From positions 1,366,501-1,430,500 of the forward strand of contig NZ_CP111079.1 of NCBI RefSeq assembly GCF_026278245.1: DNA of 64,000 nt. Reading direction: 5' to 3'. The notes beneath the pieces were generated by a model. The model worked only from the letters and a program-made list of their open reading frames with translations, was not told where the DNA came from and ran no database searches. Shown here piece by piece: positions 18,249 through 27,883 of this stretch; the first letter of the stretch is position 1, and the number at the start of each line of letters is the position of its first letter. The stretch comes from Pontibacter kalidii (GTDB taxonomy: Bacteria; Bacteroidota; Bacteroidia; Cytophagales; Hymenobacteraceae). The position numbers and the translations under genes are program-made.

Positions 18249-19220
18249 ATGAACGTATCAGAATTCCTAAAGAAACACTACAAGCATTTTAATGCCGCAT
18301 CGCTGATTGATGCCGCTGAGGGATACAAGACGCACCTGAACAACGGTGGGAAAATGCTGGTGACGCTGGCAGGCGCCATGTCTACGGCGGAACTAGGCAT
18401 TATCCTGGCCGAGATGATCCGCCAGGACAAGATCCACGCCATCTCCTGTACGGGTGCCAACCTGGAAGAGGACATCTTCAACCTGGTGGCCCACGATTTT
18501 TATGAGCGGGTGCCACATTACCGCGAGCTTTCCGCCGCTGATGAGGAAGAGTTGTTGAGCCGCCACCTGAACCGCGTGACCGATACCTGCATCCCGGAGG
18601 AGGAGGCGATGCGCCGCCTGGAGCACACTGTACTAAAATATTGGGAGAAGGCTGACAAGGAAGGCAAATCCTACTTCCCGCACGAGTTCTTCTACCAGAT
18701 ACTGCTGAGCGGCGACCTGGAGCAGTATTACCAGATCGACCCGAAAAACAGCTGGATGCTGGAGGCTGCCAAGAAGAACCTGCCGATCATCTGCCCGGGC
18801 TGGGAAGATTCCACGCTGGGTAATATCTATGCCAGCCACGTAATCAGCGGCGACGTGAAGAACGTGCACACGGTTAAAACCGGCATTCAGTACATGATAG
18901 AACTGGCTGACTGGTATACAAACACTGCCAAGGAGGAGTCTACCATCGGCTTCTTCCAGGTTGGCGGCGGTATTGCCGGCGACTTCCCGATCTGTGTGGT
19001 ACCGATGCTGCACCAGGACCTGCAGCGCGACGGTATTCCGCTTTGGGGCTACTTTGCGCAGATATCCGACTCCACAACGAGCTACGGCTCCTACTCCGGC
19101 GCGGTGCCAAACGAGAAAATCACCTGGGGTAAATTGGGTAAAGACACGCCAAAGTACATGATCGAGTCGGATGCTACCATTGTGGCGCCGCTTATCTTTG
19201 CGCTGGTGCTGGATATGTAA
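18249..19220 (+). CDS. Deoxyhypusine synthase-like protein
   Basis: 323 residues of the deoxyhypusine synthase (DHS) fold. NAD-binding motifs are visible (TLAGAMSTAELG, ISCTGANLEEDIFN, FFQVGGGIAGDFP). The segment SGAVPNEKITWGKLGKD matches the DHS active-site region and keeps the imine-forming Lys (Lys295 in W-G-K). In eukaryotes and archaea DHS modifies eIF5A; bacteria lack eIF5A, so bacterial homologues are thought to transfer aminobutyl groups to small polyamines. The true product is not readable from sequence. It is monocistronic, sharing a terminator with katE. Confidence 0.88.
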   Translation: MNVSEFLKKHYKHFNAASLIDAAEGYKTHLNNGGKMLVTLAGAMSTAELGIILAEMIRQDKIHAISCTGANLEEDIFNLVAHDFYERVPHYRELSAADEEELLSRHLNRVTDTCIPEEEAMRRLEHTVLKYWEKADKEGKSYFPHEFFYQILLSGDLEQYYQIDPKNSWMLEAAKKNLPIICPGWEDSTLGNIYASHVISGDVKNVHTVKTGIQYMIELADWYTNTAKEESTIGFFQVGGGIAGDFPICVVPMLHQDLQRDGIPLWGYFAQISDSTTSYGSYSGAVPNEKITWGKLGKDTPKYMIESDATIVAPLIFALVLDM

Positions 19221-19239
19221 TTGTTTGAAAGTATAAATG

Positions 19240-19273
19240 AAAGCGGCTGCAAGTATAGACCTGCAGCCGCTTT
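19240..19273. terminator. Bidirectional terminator between DHS-like gene and katE
   Basis: Perfect 12-bp stem (AAAGCGGCTGCA / TGCAGCCGCTTT). The 10-base loop contains AAGTATA overlapping its edge, and another AAGTATAAA lies just upstream. T-rich tail on plus. Confidence 0.85.
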
Positions 19274-19293
19274 TTGTTTGGCAGCCAAGCGCC

Positions 19294-21507
19294 TTAAGCC
19301 GGTACCATCTCTTTTTCCTCACGGTCCCAGTGGCGATGCTTTTTCATAGCGTCCAGGAACAGGTCTGCAAACGCATCGGCATCTGCCTCGTTTCCGGCGG
19401 TTACCACGCCCTTGTGGTTCACTACTTTCCCAGAGGTTTTGTCAGCAAAGTCAACCCCCAGCACAAAGGCGCGCTCCAGCAGCTTTATGCCGTGGCCCGA
19501 GGTGGCAATGGGCTTGCAGTGCTTAAAGGCCTCACTTATAAAGTGCAGCGCATCCCCCTCTTTTAGCAGCGCCTCTATACTTTTCTCGCCGTCAGGGATG
19601 TAAATGGCGTCGAACATGATGGAGCCGGTGGTCACATGGCTCTTATCGGCATTCACCTCTTCACCTGTACTAGCTTTGCGCTTGCCCAGAAATTTTGATA
19701 CAATCTTGGATTGCACCCCGGCGGCTTTCAAGGCAGCCCTTACCTGCGTCAGTTCATTGCAGTCAAAGCCGTCTTCTACAAGTATGGCTACTTTGCGTGT
19801 CTTCACCGTCTCAATTTTATTGCGCTCCATACTTATAGCCGGCGACTCCTTCACAGACTTGCCTTTCTTCATCTTTTTAGAGGCTTCGTTGTCCTCATAG
19901 TTGCCAGTAGAGGATGTGTCGATGTCTGCCGGTACTTCTATGCCGATGCCCGCCGCCACACGCCTGGCGAAATCCGCATCCACACGGGTAAAATTAGCCA
20001 CCTGGCGCTTGCGCACCTCCACGGACTTTACTTTGCCCAGCTCAAAATGAGCAGCCTCTACCAGGTGCTTCTTCTCCGCCTCAGTCAGGGAGTTCCAGAA
20101 CAAGGTGGCCTGGCTGTAGTGGTCGTTAAAGCTTTGGCTGCGGGCCCTTATCTTGTGGCCATCCACGCGCTCCTGGTAGTGTACGTAGCCACCGGCTTCT
20201 TCAGGTGCCAGCATCGGGTTGCCATCGCCTAAGGAGTTTGGCCAGTAATTTACCTTGCCTTTGTTGATGGTCTGGCGCATAAAGCCGTCTTGCTGGAAGT
20301 TATGCACCGGGGCCAGCGGGCGGTTAATCGGTACCTCTGTAAAGTTAGCGCTGTTGAAGCGGTTCAATTGAGTATCCACATACGAGAACAGGCGGCCCTG
20401 CAGCAGCGGGTCGTTCGTGACATCGATGCCCGGCACCAGGTTGCCCGGATGGAAGGCTGCCTGCTCGGTCTCGGCAAAAAAGTTATCGGGGTTACGGTTC
20501 AGCACCATCTTGCCCACCGGTTTCAGCGGCACCAGCTCCTCAGGTATAAGCTTGGTGGCATCCAGCAGGTCGAAATCGAACTTAAGCTCATCCTCTTCCT
20601 CCACCAGTTGCACCGAAAGCTCAAACTCAGGGTAATCGCCCATTTCTATGGCTTCCCAGAGGTCGCGGCGCAGCCAATCCGAGTCTTTACCGGCCAATTT
20701 CTGGGCCTCATCCCAAACCAGGGAGTGGGTGCCCAGCATAGGGCGCCAGTGGAACTTAACAAAACGCGATTTGCCGGCTGCGTTAATAAACCGGAACGTA
20801 TGCACGCCAAAGCCCTCCATCATCCGGAAGCTGCGTGGAATGGCCCTGTCTGACAGTACCCACATGAGCATATGGGTAGTCTCGGGCATCAGGGAGGCAA
20901 AATCCCAGAAGGTGTCGTGTGCGGCGGAGGCCTGCGGCATGTCATTGTCCGGGTCCGGCTTTATGGAGTGCACCAGGTCCGGGAATTTAATGGCATCCTG
21001 GATGAAGAACGGGGGCATATTGTTGCCCACCAGGTCATAGTTGCCTTCCTGGGTGTAGAACTTAGTGGCAAAGCCCCTTACGTCTCGCACGGTATCGGCA
21101 GAGCCGCGGGAGCCCACCACTGTGGAGAAGCGCACGAACACGGGTGTCTTCACGTTCGGGTCGCTCAGGAACTTAGCCTTGGTAAACTCCGCCATCGACT
21201 GGTAGGGCTGGAAGTAGCCGTGGGCGCCGGCACCACGGGCATGCACCACGCGCTCGGGCATGCGCTCATGGTCAAAGTGCGTCATCTTCTCCCGGAAGTG
21301 GAAGTCCTCCAGCAGCGTTGGCCCTCTCGACCCGGCTTTCAGGGAGTCGTCGGTATGGTTTACGGGAACACCCTGGTCCGTTGTCAGGTAGTCTTTCCTA
21401 GGGTCGCTTCTGAACTCTTCCAGCTGGTGGTCTTTGCTTTTCTCGTCTACCTTTACCGTAGGCTTAGGAAGGTGTTTGTTTTCGTTGGAGCTGTCTTTTC
21501 CTTTCAT
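19294..21507 (-). CDS. katE: Large-subunit monofunctional catalase (HPII type)
   Basis: 737 residues, the large-subunit clade. The haem pocket has His89 in [12 protein letters not shown], Asn in [11 protein letters not shown], and the proximal haem Tyr in [12 protein letters not shown]. After about residue 570 comes a class I glutaminase/DJ-1-like domain ([19 protein letters not shown] ... [12 protein letters not shown]), as in E. coli HPII. It breaks down hydrogen peroxide in the cytoplasm. It is transcribed alone; the 458-bp upstream region holds an inverted repeat that might be an operator. Confidence 0.95.
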   Translation of the reverse strand: MKGKDSSNENKHLPKPTVKVDEKSKDHQLEEFRSDPRKDYLTTDQGVPVNHTDDSLKAGSRGPTLLEDFHFREKMTHFDHERMPERVVHARGAGAHGYFQPYQSMAEFTKAKFLSDPNVKTPVFVRFSTVVGSRGSADTVRDVRGFATKFYTQEGNYDLVGNNMPPFFIQDAIKFPDLVHSIKPDPDNDMPQASAAHDTFWDFASLMPETTHMLMWVLSDRAIPRSFRMMEGFGVHTFRFINAAGKSRFVKFHWRPMLGTHSLVWDEAQKLAGKDSDWLRRDLWEAIEMGDYPEFELSVQLVEEEDELKFDFDLLDATKLIPEELVPLKPVGKMVLNRNPDNFFAETEQAAFHPGNLVPGIDVTNDPLLQGRLFSYVDTQLNRFNSANFTEVPINRPLAPVHNFQQDGFMRQTINKGKVNYWPNSLGDGNPMLAPEEAGGYVHYQERVDGHKIRARSQSFNDHYSQATLFWNSLTEAEKKHLVEAAHFELGKVKSVEVRKRQVANFTRVDADFARRVAAGIGIEVPADIDTSSTGNYEDNEASKKMKKGKSVKESPAISMERNKIETVKTRKVAILVEDGFDCNELTQVRAALKAAGVQSKIVSKFLGKRKASTGEEVNADKSHVTTGSIMFDAIYIPDGEKSIEALLKEGDALHFISEAFKHCKPIATSGHGIKLLERAFVLGVDFADKTSGKVVNHKGVVTAGNEADADAFADLFLDAMKKHRHWDREEKEMVPA

Positions 21508-21965
21508 CGTGTTCTACTTCAAATTTAACGTGAATCTGTTGTGGGGTAATCAATAGGTAAGATGGCGAAGCCAAAAGGTATCCATGGGAGCAGAAAACCT
21601 GTGGCATGGTGTGCCGTGCCAGGCCTGCCTTTCAGAAAGTACGGTTTCAGAATGAAGTGTGTTGGATATTTTTAATCTGCTCTTACATTAAAATCAGATT
21701 AAAATAGAAGTATAAACAGAGGGCAGGAGTGGCAGCTTATACCTGGCGCACCAGCAGCTGCCGGCGCTGGCAAGTATAAATCAGCCTGGTTTTATAATTT
21801 CACAGACAAGAAGGTTCCCTATACTTTAGTAGGGACTTTTAAGGAGCAAGAGAAGCAGGAGGATGGTTTGCATTCTAAGTAGAACGCGCTGGGTATACTT
21901 AGGAATAGGGGAGTAACCGAAAAAGCCACAATAAGCACTTAACTACGGGTGCTTGAGAAAAGGAA
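21508..21965. other. Intergenic region upstream of katE
   Basis: No gene seen. A perfect 10-bp inverted repeat TTTTAATCTG / CAGATTAAAA lies at 21670-21704 with a 15-base spacer, possibly a regulator site for katE. There are four AAGTATA/TATACTT copies between 21705 and 21900. Confidence 0.5.
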
Positions 21966-22517
21966 TTAGAAGATCAATTCGCGCCTGCCAAAGCGGAATT
22001 CCTCGTCCTTAAGGAAGTATTCGCCGCATTTCTGCAGGATGGTAAGGTTATCCAGGGTGATCTCCCAGTTAAAGTTAAACTCACACAGGAACGAGAGCAC
22101 GGGCCCGAGAAGTTGCGGGGTCGTGTCGCCGAGGGCAAGCGTGATGTGTGGCAGCCAGAGGTTGGTGTTGTAGTACACGCCCATCTCGGTGCTCATCTCA
22201 GAAATATCGCGGTGGAGGCGGCTGTGAAACTGGTTGAGCGGGGGCGTGCGCAGCACAGGAATGTAGATGACAGGGTTCTCACCCGGGAATATACCCAGGC
22301 CAGTGGTGCGCACGGTAAAGTTCTGCGCCTCCATGCAGGTCAGCTCCAGGTACTGCTTGAGCTCCTCCATATCCGGAATCTCAGCCGTGAGTAGCGTCAG
22401 GTGCGGGTAGGGCGTAATCTTAACACCGCTCAGCCCGAATTTCTTCTCAAGTTGCTCGGTCAGCTCCGACACGCGCTCCGAGGTTTGCTTGTCTAAAAGC
22501 GAGGCAATCGCAATCAT
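21966..22517 (-). CDS. 2'-5' RNA ligase / 2H phosphoesterase superfamily protein
   Basis: I chose ATG 22517 (MIAIASLLDKQTSERV), 183 residues, since the upstream extension has no family resemblance. The two H-x-T motifs that define the 2H superfamily are PHLTLL and PHITLA, about 85 residues apart, each in a strand of the bilobed fold. Members act on 2'-5' or cyclic phosphates of RNA or nucleotides; the physiological substrate is not known. The gene is divergent from the ABC-F gene. Confidence 0.85.
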   Translation of the reverse strand: MIAIASLLDKQTSERVSELTEQLEKKFGLSGVKITPYPHLTLLTAEIPDMEELKQYLELTCMEAQNFTVRTTGLGIFPGENPVIYIPVLRTPPLNQFHSRLHRDISEMSTEMGVYYNTNLWLPHITLALGDTTPQLLGPVLSFLCEFNFNWEITLDNLTILQKCGEYFLKDEEFRFGRRELIF

Positions 22518-22896
22518 ATAGTAAAGCTTACAGTCCCTGTTCCGCTGCCTGTTCAGGCAAAGCGTTTTGCATAAATTATCTAAACGATTCCCCGCTAGTT
22601 TATGTTCTGCCGGAAGTTTGTACTGGGCGGCCTGAGGCAACGATGGCGCTGTTTCCACCGCGCATCCTATGCCGCCACCCAACCTGACCGGCTTACATAA
22701 ATGCAGGAAACAGCAAATGTATGGTTTGTTATACTTTATTTCAATATACAGCGGCTTAATATTTAGCAGGGCGGTTTTGCCGCGCCATGGCAGGTCTCGC
22801 TCCTGCCTGCTGCAGCCGCACTATTTATGCGGGTTTGATGTTTTCATCTCACGGGTAAAAATAAGTACCTTTGCCCTTTCAAGTATACCGGAGCAC
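22518..22896. other. Intergenic region between divergent 2H and ABC-F genes
   Basis: It contains the ABC-F promoter box at 22866-22873 and copies of TATACTT (near 22731) and AAGTATA (near 22881). In frame with the ABC-F gene there is open sequence upstream, but it shows no conserved protein features. Confidence 0.5.
22866..22873 (+). promoter_or_regulatory. Candidate -7 box TACCTTTG for ABC-F gene
   Basis: Exact TAnnTTTG match 23 bases before ATG 22897. It supports that internal start rather than the longer open frame, since the longer start would lie upstream of the promoter. Confidence 0.6.
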
Positions 22897-24825
22897 ATGA
22901 TTTCCATAAACAACCTGAACTTCCATTTCGGCAGCCGCATCATGTATGAGGACGCCAGCCTGCACATAAAGCCCAAAGACAAGATTGGCCTGATTGGGCT
23001 CAACGGCACGGGCAAGTCCACGCTGCTGCGCCTGATCGTGGGCGAGTATAAGCCAGACAGCGGTAGCATACAGATGAGCAAGGAGACTACCATCGGTTTC
23101 CTGAACCAGGACCTGCTGAGCTACGAAACGCACGAGAGCATTCTCTCGGTGGCGATGCAGGCATTTGGCGAGGCGCTGCATCTGCAGGCGGAGATAGACA
23201 AGGTGCTGGTGGAGTTCGAACATAACTTCCATGATGACCTGGTGGACCGGCTGGCAACGCTGCAGGAACGCTTTGAGGCGCTGGGCGGCTATACCATGCA
23301 GGCCGAGGCCGAAGCTATCCTGGAAGGGCTTGGCTTTACCACCGAGGAGCTGCAGCAGCCGCTGGCTTCCTTCTCCGGAGGTTGGCGCATGCGCGTGATG
23401 CTGGCCAAGATCCTGCTCCAGAAGCCCTCGCTGCTCTTGCTCGATGAGCCTACCAACCACCTGGACTTACCCTCCATCAAGTGGCTGGAGTCTTACCTGG
23501 AGCGCTACGAGGGGGCCGTGGTGATTGTCTCGCACGACCGCGAGTTCCTGGACCGCACCACCAACATGACCGTGGAGGTGTCGGGCGGAAAGCTGAACGT
23601 GTACGCCGGTAACTACAGCTTTTACGTGGAGGAGAAGGAGCTGCGCAACGAGATACAGAAAGGGGCTTTTGAGAACCAGCAGGCGCAGATCAGGCAGGCG
23701 GAGCGTTTTATCGAGCGCTTTAAGGCCAAGGCCACCAAAGCCAAGCAGGCGCAGAGCCGCCAGAAGATGCTGGACCGCATGGAGCGCATTGATGAAGTGG
23801 CTCCTGATGCGGCCAAAGTGAACTTCAGCTTTAAGTTTAATACCCAGCCGGGCCGCCACATCCTGCGCCTTGAGCACATGAGCAAGGCCTACGGCGATAA
23901 GGTGATTTTCCGGGACACGAACGTACACATTGAGCGTGGTGATAAAATAGCCCTGGTTGGTGCCAATGGTAAAGGTAAATCCACGCTGCTGCGCATTATT
24001 GCCGGCACCGAGCCGGTAAAAGGTAAGCGGGAGCTGGGACATAACGTGATCCTATCCTTTTATGCGCAGCACCAGTTGGAGTCGTTGAACGTGGAGAACG
24101 ACATGCTGACGGAGCTGCAGCAGGCCGGCTCCAAAAAGACTGAGATGGAGCTTCGTACGCTCCTGGGTTCTTTCCTGTTCACGGGCGATGAGGTTTTCAA
24201 GAAGATCAAAGTGCTGTCGGGAGGCGAGAAGAGCCGGGTGGCCCTGGCCAAAACGCTTATCTCGGAGGCTAACTTCCTGATGCTCGATGAACCCACCAAC
24301 CACCTCGACATGCAGTCGGTGAACATCCTGATCCAGGCGCTGGAGCAGTATGAGGGCACGTTTGTGGTGATTTCCCACGACCGGTATTTCGTGGAGAACG
24401 TGGCGACCAAGATCTGGTACATCGATGATTTCCAGCTGAAGGAATACCCGGGCACCTACCATGAGTACGAGGCTTGGCAGGAGAAGCGCGAGAAGGAGGC
24501 GAAGAAAGATGCTGCCAACGCTCCGGCTACTGTGAAGCCAGAGAAGCAGCCCCGTGAGAAGAGCGACTTCTCTCAGCTCTCAAGCCAGCTGAAGCAGGTG
24601 AATAGGCAGGTAAACGAGGTGGAGAAAGAGGTGCAGCAGCTGGAGCAGGAGCTGGCCGCGCAGGAGAAGCTCCTAGCTGACCCGCAGGTTTACGGTGATC
24701 TGGACAGGCTGCAGCAGGCTACGCAGGCATTTGACGATATCAAAACCAAATTGGATAAAAAGCAGAATGATTGGGAGCGCCTCATGCTGGAGGCCGAGGA
24801 AATCGAGGCAAAAATGGCGAACTGA
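22897..24825 (+). CDS. ABC-F family ATP-binding protein (Uup/EttA-like)
   Basis: 642 residues from ATG 22897 (MISINNLNFHFG), preceded by CGGAG. Two ABC domains lack membrane segments: Walker A GLNGTGKST and GANGKGKST, signatures FSGGWRMRV and LSGGEKSRV, Walker B LLLLDEPTNHLD and FLMLDEPTNHLD. The linker between them is the charged P-site interaction motif. A C-terminal coiled coil (about 565-640, KQVNRQVNEVEKEVQQLEQE) is like that of Uup. ABC-F proteins bind the ribosomal E site and affect translation or antibiotic protection. There is no sign that this one is a resistance determinant. Confidence 0.92.
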   Translation: MISINNLNFHFGSRIMYEDASLHIKPKDKIGLIGLNGTGKSTLLRLIVGEYKPDSGSIQMSKETTIGFLNQDLLSYETHESILSVAMQAFGEALHLQAEIDKVLVEFEHNFHDDLVDRLATLQERFEALGGYTMQAEAEAILEGLGFTTEELQQPLASFSGGWRMRVMLAKILLQKPSLLLLDEPTNHLDLPSIKWLESYLERYEGAVVIVSHDREFLDRTTNMTVEVSGGKLNVYAGNYSFYVEEKELRNEIQKGAFENQQAQIRQAERFIERFKAKATKAKQAQSRQKMLDRMERIDEVAPDAAKVNFSFKFNTQPGRHILRLEHMSKAYGDKVIFRDTNVHIERGDKIALVGANGKGKSTLLRIIAGTEPVKGKRELGHNVILSFYAQHQLESLNVENDMLTELQQAGSKKTEMELRTLLGSFLFTGDEVFKKIKVLSGGEKSRVALAKTLISEANFLMLDEPTNHLDMQSVNILIQALEQYEGTFVVISHDRYFVENVATKIWYIDDFQLKEYPGTYHEYEAWQEKREKEAKKDAANAPATVKPEKQPREKSDFSQLSSQLKQVNRQVNEVEKEVQQLEQELAAQEKLLADPQVYGDLDRLQQATQAFDDIKTKLDKKQNDWERLMLEAEEIEAKMAN

Positions 24826-24849
24826 TTTTGCTAAAAAATCCTGTTGCAG

Positions 24850-24882
24850 CGGCCCCTACGATGTATTTCATTGTAGGGGCCG
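24850..24882 (+). terminator. Intrinsic terminator after ABC-F gene
   Basis: Perfect 10-bp stem CGGCCCCTAC / GTAGGGGCCG followed by TTTTACTTT. Confidence 0.85.
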
Positions 24883-25006
24883 TTTTACTTTAAATAAGTA
24901 TAGTGCCAAATACATATTAAGGAATTATTAAATTATCGTAACCTTTCTGCTGGATCTGGATATAAGCATATTATATATAATGTTTTATAAATGAATTTAG
25001 CAGCAT

Positions 25007-25840
25007 ATGAATCCAGATATACATGTATTATCCTACAACCCGACCGAGGCGATTGACATAAAGGAGAAAGGGGGCCTGAGCTTCCGGTTTAACGGAAAGA
25101 GGCACCTGCGCTGGCTCTACAGAGCCGCCGCCATACTGGTAGTGCTAAACACCGTCGCCATTCTCTGCAAGTACCTTACCGACCACCCGAATGCTTGGGG
25201 TATCATCCCGCAGTTTGAGTTGGACAACGAGCGAAATGTCCCCACCTACTTCTCTTCTTTTATACTGTTGCTCGCCTCTGTTTTGCTCTTTACCATAGCG
25301 GCGCTCAAGCAACGGCGCAAAGACAAGTATACTTGGCACTGGCGCCTGCTGGCAATCGTGTTTCTGTACATGAGTGTGGACGAGTCGGCGGGTATCCATG
25401 AGATGCTCATTTACCCGCTCCGCGATAACTTTAACATGGGCGGCATCTTTTATTTCTCCTGGGTGATAGTAGGGGGGCTGCTGGTGCTTGGCCTTGGCGT
25501 TTACTACCTGCGCTTCCTGTTCTCGCTGGAGCCAAAGCTAAGGAACGGCTTAATGCTTGCCGGAGCGATTTATGTAAGCGGCGCTTTAGGTGTTGAGCTG
25601 TTTGGCGGTTATTATGCAGACACTTATGGACTTGACAACCTTGCCTACGCAATGATCACGACAGTAGAGGAAACCCTAGAAATAGTTGGTATCCTGTTCT
25701 TGCTGACCGCGCTCTACAGCTACCTGGAGAAACAGCTTACTTTCCTGCGCCTCAACCTCCGTCGGGCTGAGGCAGAGGTAGAATTGACGGATATCTTACC
25801 GCAATTAAAAGCTGTTCCACAGGAGGAGAGGCTGAATTAA
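25007..25840 (+). CDS. Multi-pass membrane protein, unknown function
   Basis: 277 residues. After a soluble N-terminus (about 40 residues) come six or so hydrophobic segments: AAAILVVLNTVAILC, FSSFILLLASVLLFTIAAL, LLAIVFLYMSVDES, FYFSWVIVGGLLVLGLGV, NGLMLAGAIYVSGALGVE, IVGILFLLTALYSYL. The acidic residues in MSVDESAGIHE and TTVEETLEIVG lie in or near membrane segments and may be functional. I do not recognise a named family. It is monocistronic, flanked by terminators. Confidence 0.75.
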   Translation: MNPDIHVLSYNPTEAIDIKEKGGLSFRFNGKRHLRWLYRAAAILVVLNTVAILCKYLTDHPNAWGIIPQFELDNERNVPTYFSSFILLLASVLLFTIAALKQRRKDKYTWHWRLLAIVFLYMSVDESAGIHEMLIYPLRDNFNMGGIFYFSWVIVGGLLVLGLGVYYLRFLFSLEPKLRNGLMLAGAIYVSGALGVELFGGYYADTYGLDNLAYAMITTVEETLEIVGILFLLTALYSYLEKQLTFLRLNLRRAEAEVELTDILPQLKAVPQEERLN

Positions 25841-25843
25841 GCC

Positions 25844-25871
25844 TGCGGGGAGCCGGCCGCGGCTCCCCGCA
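25844..25871. terminator. GC-rich inverted repeat, probable terminator
   Basis: Perfect 11-bp stem TGCGGGGAGCC / GGCTCCCCGCA directly after the stop at 25840, with no strong T tract. It may serve both the plus-strand membrane protein gene and treZ on the minus strand. Confidence 0.55.
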
Positions 25872-26007
25872 GTTCCAAAGCTTGACCGGCCGCGCGGCAA
25901 GTATGAGTTAGCCTCGATGCCAATTCAGCTGGTAGGGTGTAAAGAATATTGTTTCAGTGGCTGTTTTGAAGCATGCTTTATACTTTTGCAAGTATAAAAC
26001 GTCTGCA

Positions 26008-27846
26008 CTACCCGCACTCAAACATCATCATGCATAGCGGGGGCAGGTGTATACCGTTGCCTGTAGGTGTCAGCGCCGGTGTTGCCACCGCCTCGTTCTT
26101 TTGCTGCATCCACTGCGCAGCCTTCGAGTTGAGTACCAGTTTAAACGTGCGCTCAGGGTTAGGCCACTCATACTTCACCTCCTGCTCCGAGAGGTTGAAA
26201 AGGCAAAGCAGCTGCTGCCCTTGCTCCGTACTTTGCCGGGAAAGTATAAATCCCTGCTGGCCCAGTGCCTCTGCCTGCACGCTGCCCTTGTCGAAGCATT
26301 GGAGGGCGGGCATTTCCTTCCTTAGCCTTATCAGGTGCTGGTGCCACTTGAGTAGCAGCTGGTGCCAACCCTTTTCCCGCTTCTGCCACTGCAGTTTCGA
26401 CCTCTCAAACGTTTGGGCATCCTGCGGGTTGGGTGGCTCGCCATCCCATCTATAGTCGGCAAACTCTTCTTTCCGGCCCTGCTGCACTGCCTTGATCAGC
26501 TTTTCGTCGGAGTGGCTGACAAAGTATAAAAACGGGTTGTCCTCGCCGTACTCTTCGCCCATAAACAGCATCGGAATATAGGGCGCAAGCAGTAGGGCGG
26601 CAGCCGAGAGCTTGAGCCGTTCGAAATCAACAAGCACACTCATGCGCTCGCCGTTCACACGGTTGCCCACCTGGTCGTGGTTTTGGGTAAAGGCGATGAA
26701 GCGGTCGCCTGACAGGTGCGCAGAGGAGGCTCCAAAGGTCTTCTTGCGGAATTTTACGTACTCGCCGCTGTGCACGAAACCGTCGGTATAGGCCTTTATC
26801 AGCTGCGCTATCTGTCCGAAGTCCTCATAAAGTTGCTGTCCCCTCTGGTCGAGCAGCACGTACAGCGCATGATGGAAGTCATCCAGCCACTGGGCGTCAA
26901 ACCCGTACCCGCCCGTTTCAGCCGGTTGCACCACGCGCGGGCTATTCAGGTCGCTCTCCGCAATCAGGTAAAATGGCCGGCCCGTTTCCTTCGTGGCTTG
27001 CGCAATTCTGTGGCTCAGCAGCTCCCAGATGGAGGTGGCGCTCTGGTCGAAGATGGTATGGATAGCATCGAGCCGGAGGCCGTCGATGTGGAAGTGCCGT
27101 AGCCAGTATTCCGGATTGCCGGAAAAATAGGATCGCACGCCGTCGGAGTAGGCGCCATCGTAATTTATGGCCGCGCCCCAGGGCGTTTTATACTTGTCGG
27201 TAAAGTATGGCCCGAACTTGCCCAGGTAATTACCCTCCGGCCCCAGGTGGTTGTACACCACATCCAACACCACGGCCAAACCCTGTTCGTGGCAGGCGTT
27301 CACCAGCTTCTTCAGGCCCTTGGGCCCGCCGTAGGAGTGTTGCACCGCATAAGGAAACACGCCATCATACCCCCAGTTGCGGCTCCCGGGGAACTGCGCC
27401 ACCGGCATGATCTCCAGTGTGTTGATGCCTGTTTCCTGCAGTTCCCTCAGCCGAGGGACAATGGCCTCAAAGGTACCCTCGGGGGTGAAGGTGCCCACAT
27501 GCAGCTCGTAGAGGACCATCTCCTGCAGCGGCAGGTTCTTCCAACTGGCGTCTGTCCAGGGAAAGGAAGAATTATCTACTATCTCTGAAGGGCCATGCAC
27601 GCCCTCGGGTTGGGAAAAGGAGGTCGGGTCAGGGAAATCGCCTTCGCCGTCGGGGTTAAAAAAATAGCGGGTGCCGGGTGCAGCGTCGTCCACCGTTGCG
27701 GAAAAGTAGCCCGATGCATCCTGCTGCATTTCCAGTTTGCGCTCCTGCGGGTGCACCACGTGCAGCGTCATGTGCTGCTTTTCGGGCGCCCATACGCTAA
27801 AGCGGCAGCGGCCATTGCCCAGGTATTGAGCTCCAACGGTTTCCAT
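26008..27846 (-). CDS. treZ: Malto-oligosyltrehalose trehalohydrolase
   Basis: 612 residues. An N-terminal beta-sandwich (RCRFSVWAPEKQHMTLHVV) is followed by a GH13 barrel. Active-site motifs are DVVYNHLGPEG, HIDGLRLDAIHTI (nucleophile Asp), LIAESDLN (acid/base Glu) and FTQNHDQVGNR (transition-state Asp). TreZ releases trehalose from maltooligosyl trehalose made by TreY. No treY is in this window, so the pathway must be split or TreY encoded elsewhere. It follows the GH13 alpha-glucosidase gene by 37 bases. Confidence 0.9.
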   Translation of the reverse strand: METVGAQYLGNGRCRFSVWAPEKQHMTLHVVHPQERKLEMQQDASGYFSATVDDAAPGTRYFFNPDGEGDFPDPTSFSQPEGVHGPSEIVDNSSFPWTDASWKNLPLQEMVLYELHVGTFTPEGTFEAIVPRLRELQETGINTLEIMPVAQFPGSRNWGYDGVFPYAVQHSYGGPKGLKKLVNACHEQGLAVVLDVVYNHLGPEGNYLGKFGPYFTDKYKTPWGAAINYDGAYSDGVRSYFSGNPEYWLRHFHIDGLRLDAIHTIFDQSATSIWELLSHRIAQATKETGRPFYLIAESDLNSPRVVQPAETGGYGFDAQWLDDFHHALYVLLDQRGQQLYEDFGQIAQLIKAYTDGFVHSGEYVKFRKKTFGASSAHLSGDRFIAFTQNHDQVGNRVNGERMSVLVDFERLKLSAAALLLAPYIPMLFMGEEYGEDNPFLYFVSHSDEKLIKAVQQGRKEEFADYRWDGEPPNPQDAQTFERSKLQWQKREKGWHQLLLKWHQHLIRLRKEMPALQCFDKGSVQAEALGQQGFILSRQSTEQGQQLLCLFNLSEQEVKYEWPNPERTFKLVLNSKAAQWMQQKNEAVATPALTPTGNGIHLPPLCMMMFECG

Positions 27847-27883
27847 CTGATACCATATTTAAAGTATGAATGAGAAGTAGCCG

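Noticed and set aside
22669..22896. 76-residue N-terminal extension of the ABC-F protein
   Set aside because: A TACCTTTG promoter box sits inside it and the family begins at MISINNL.
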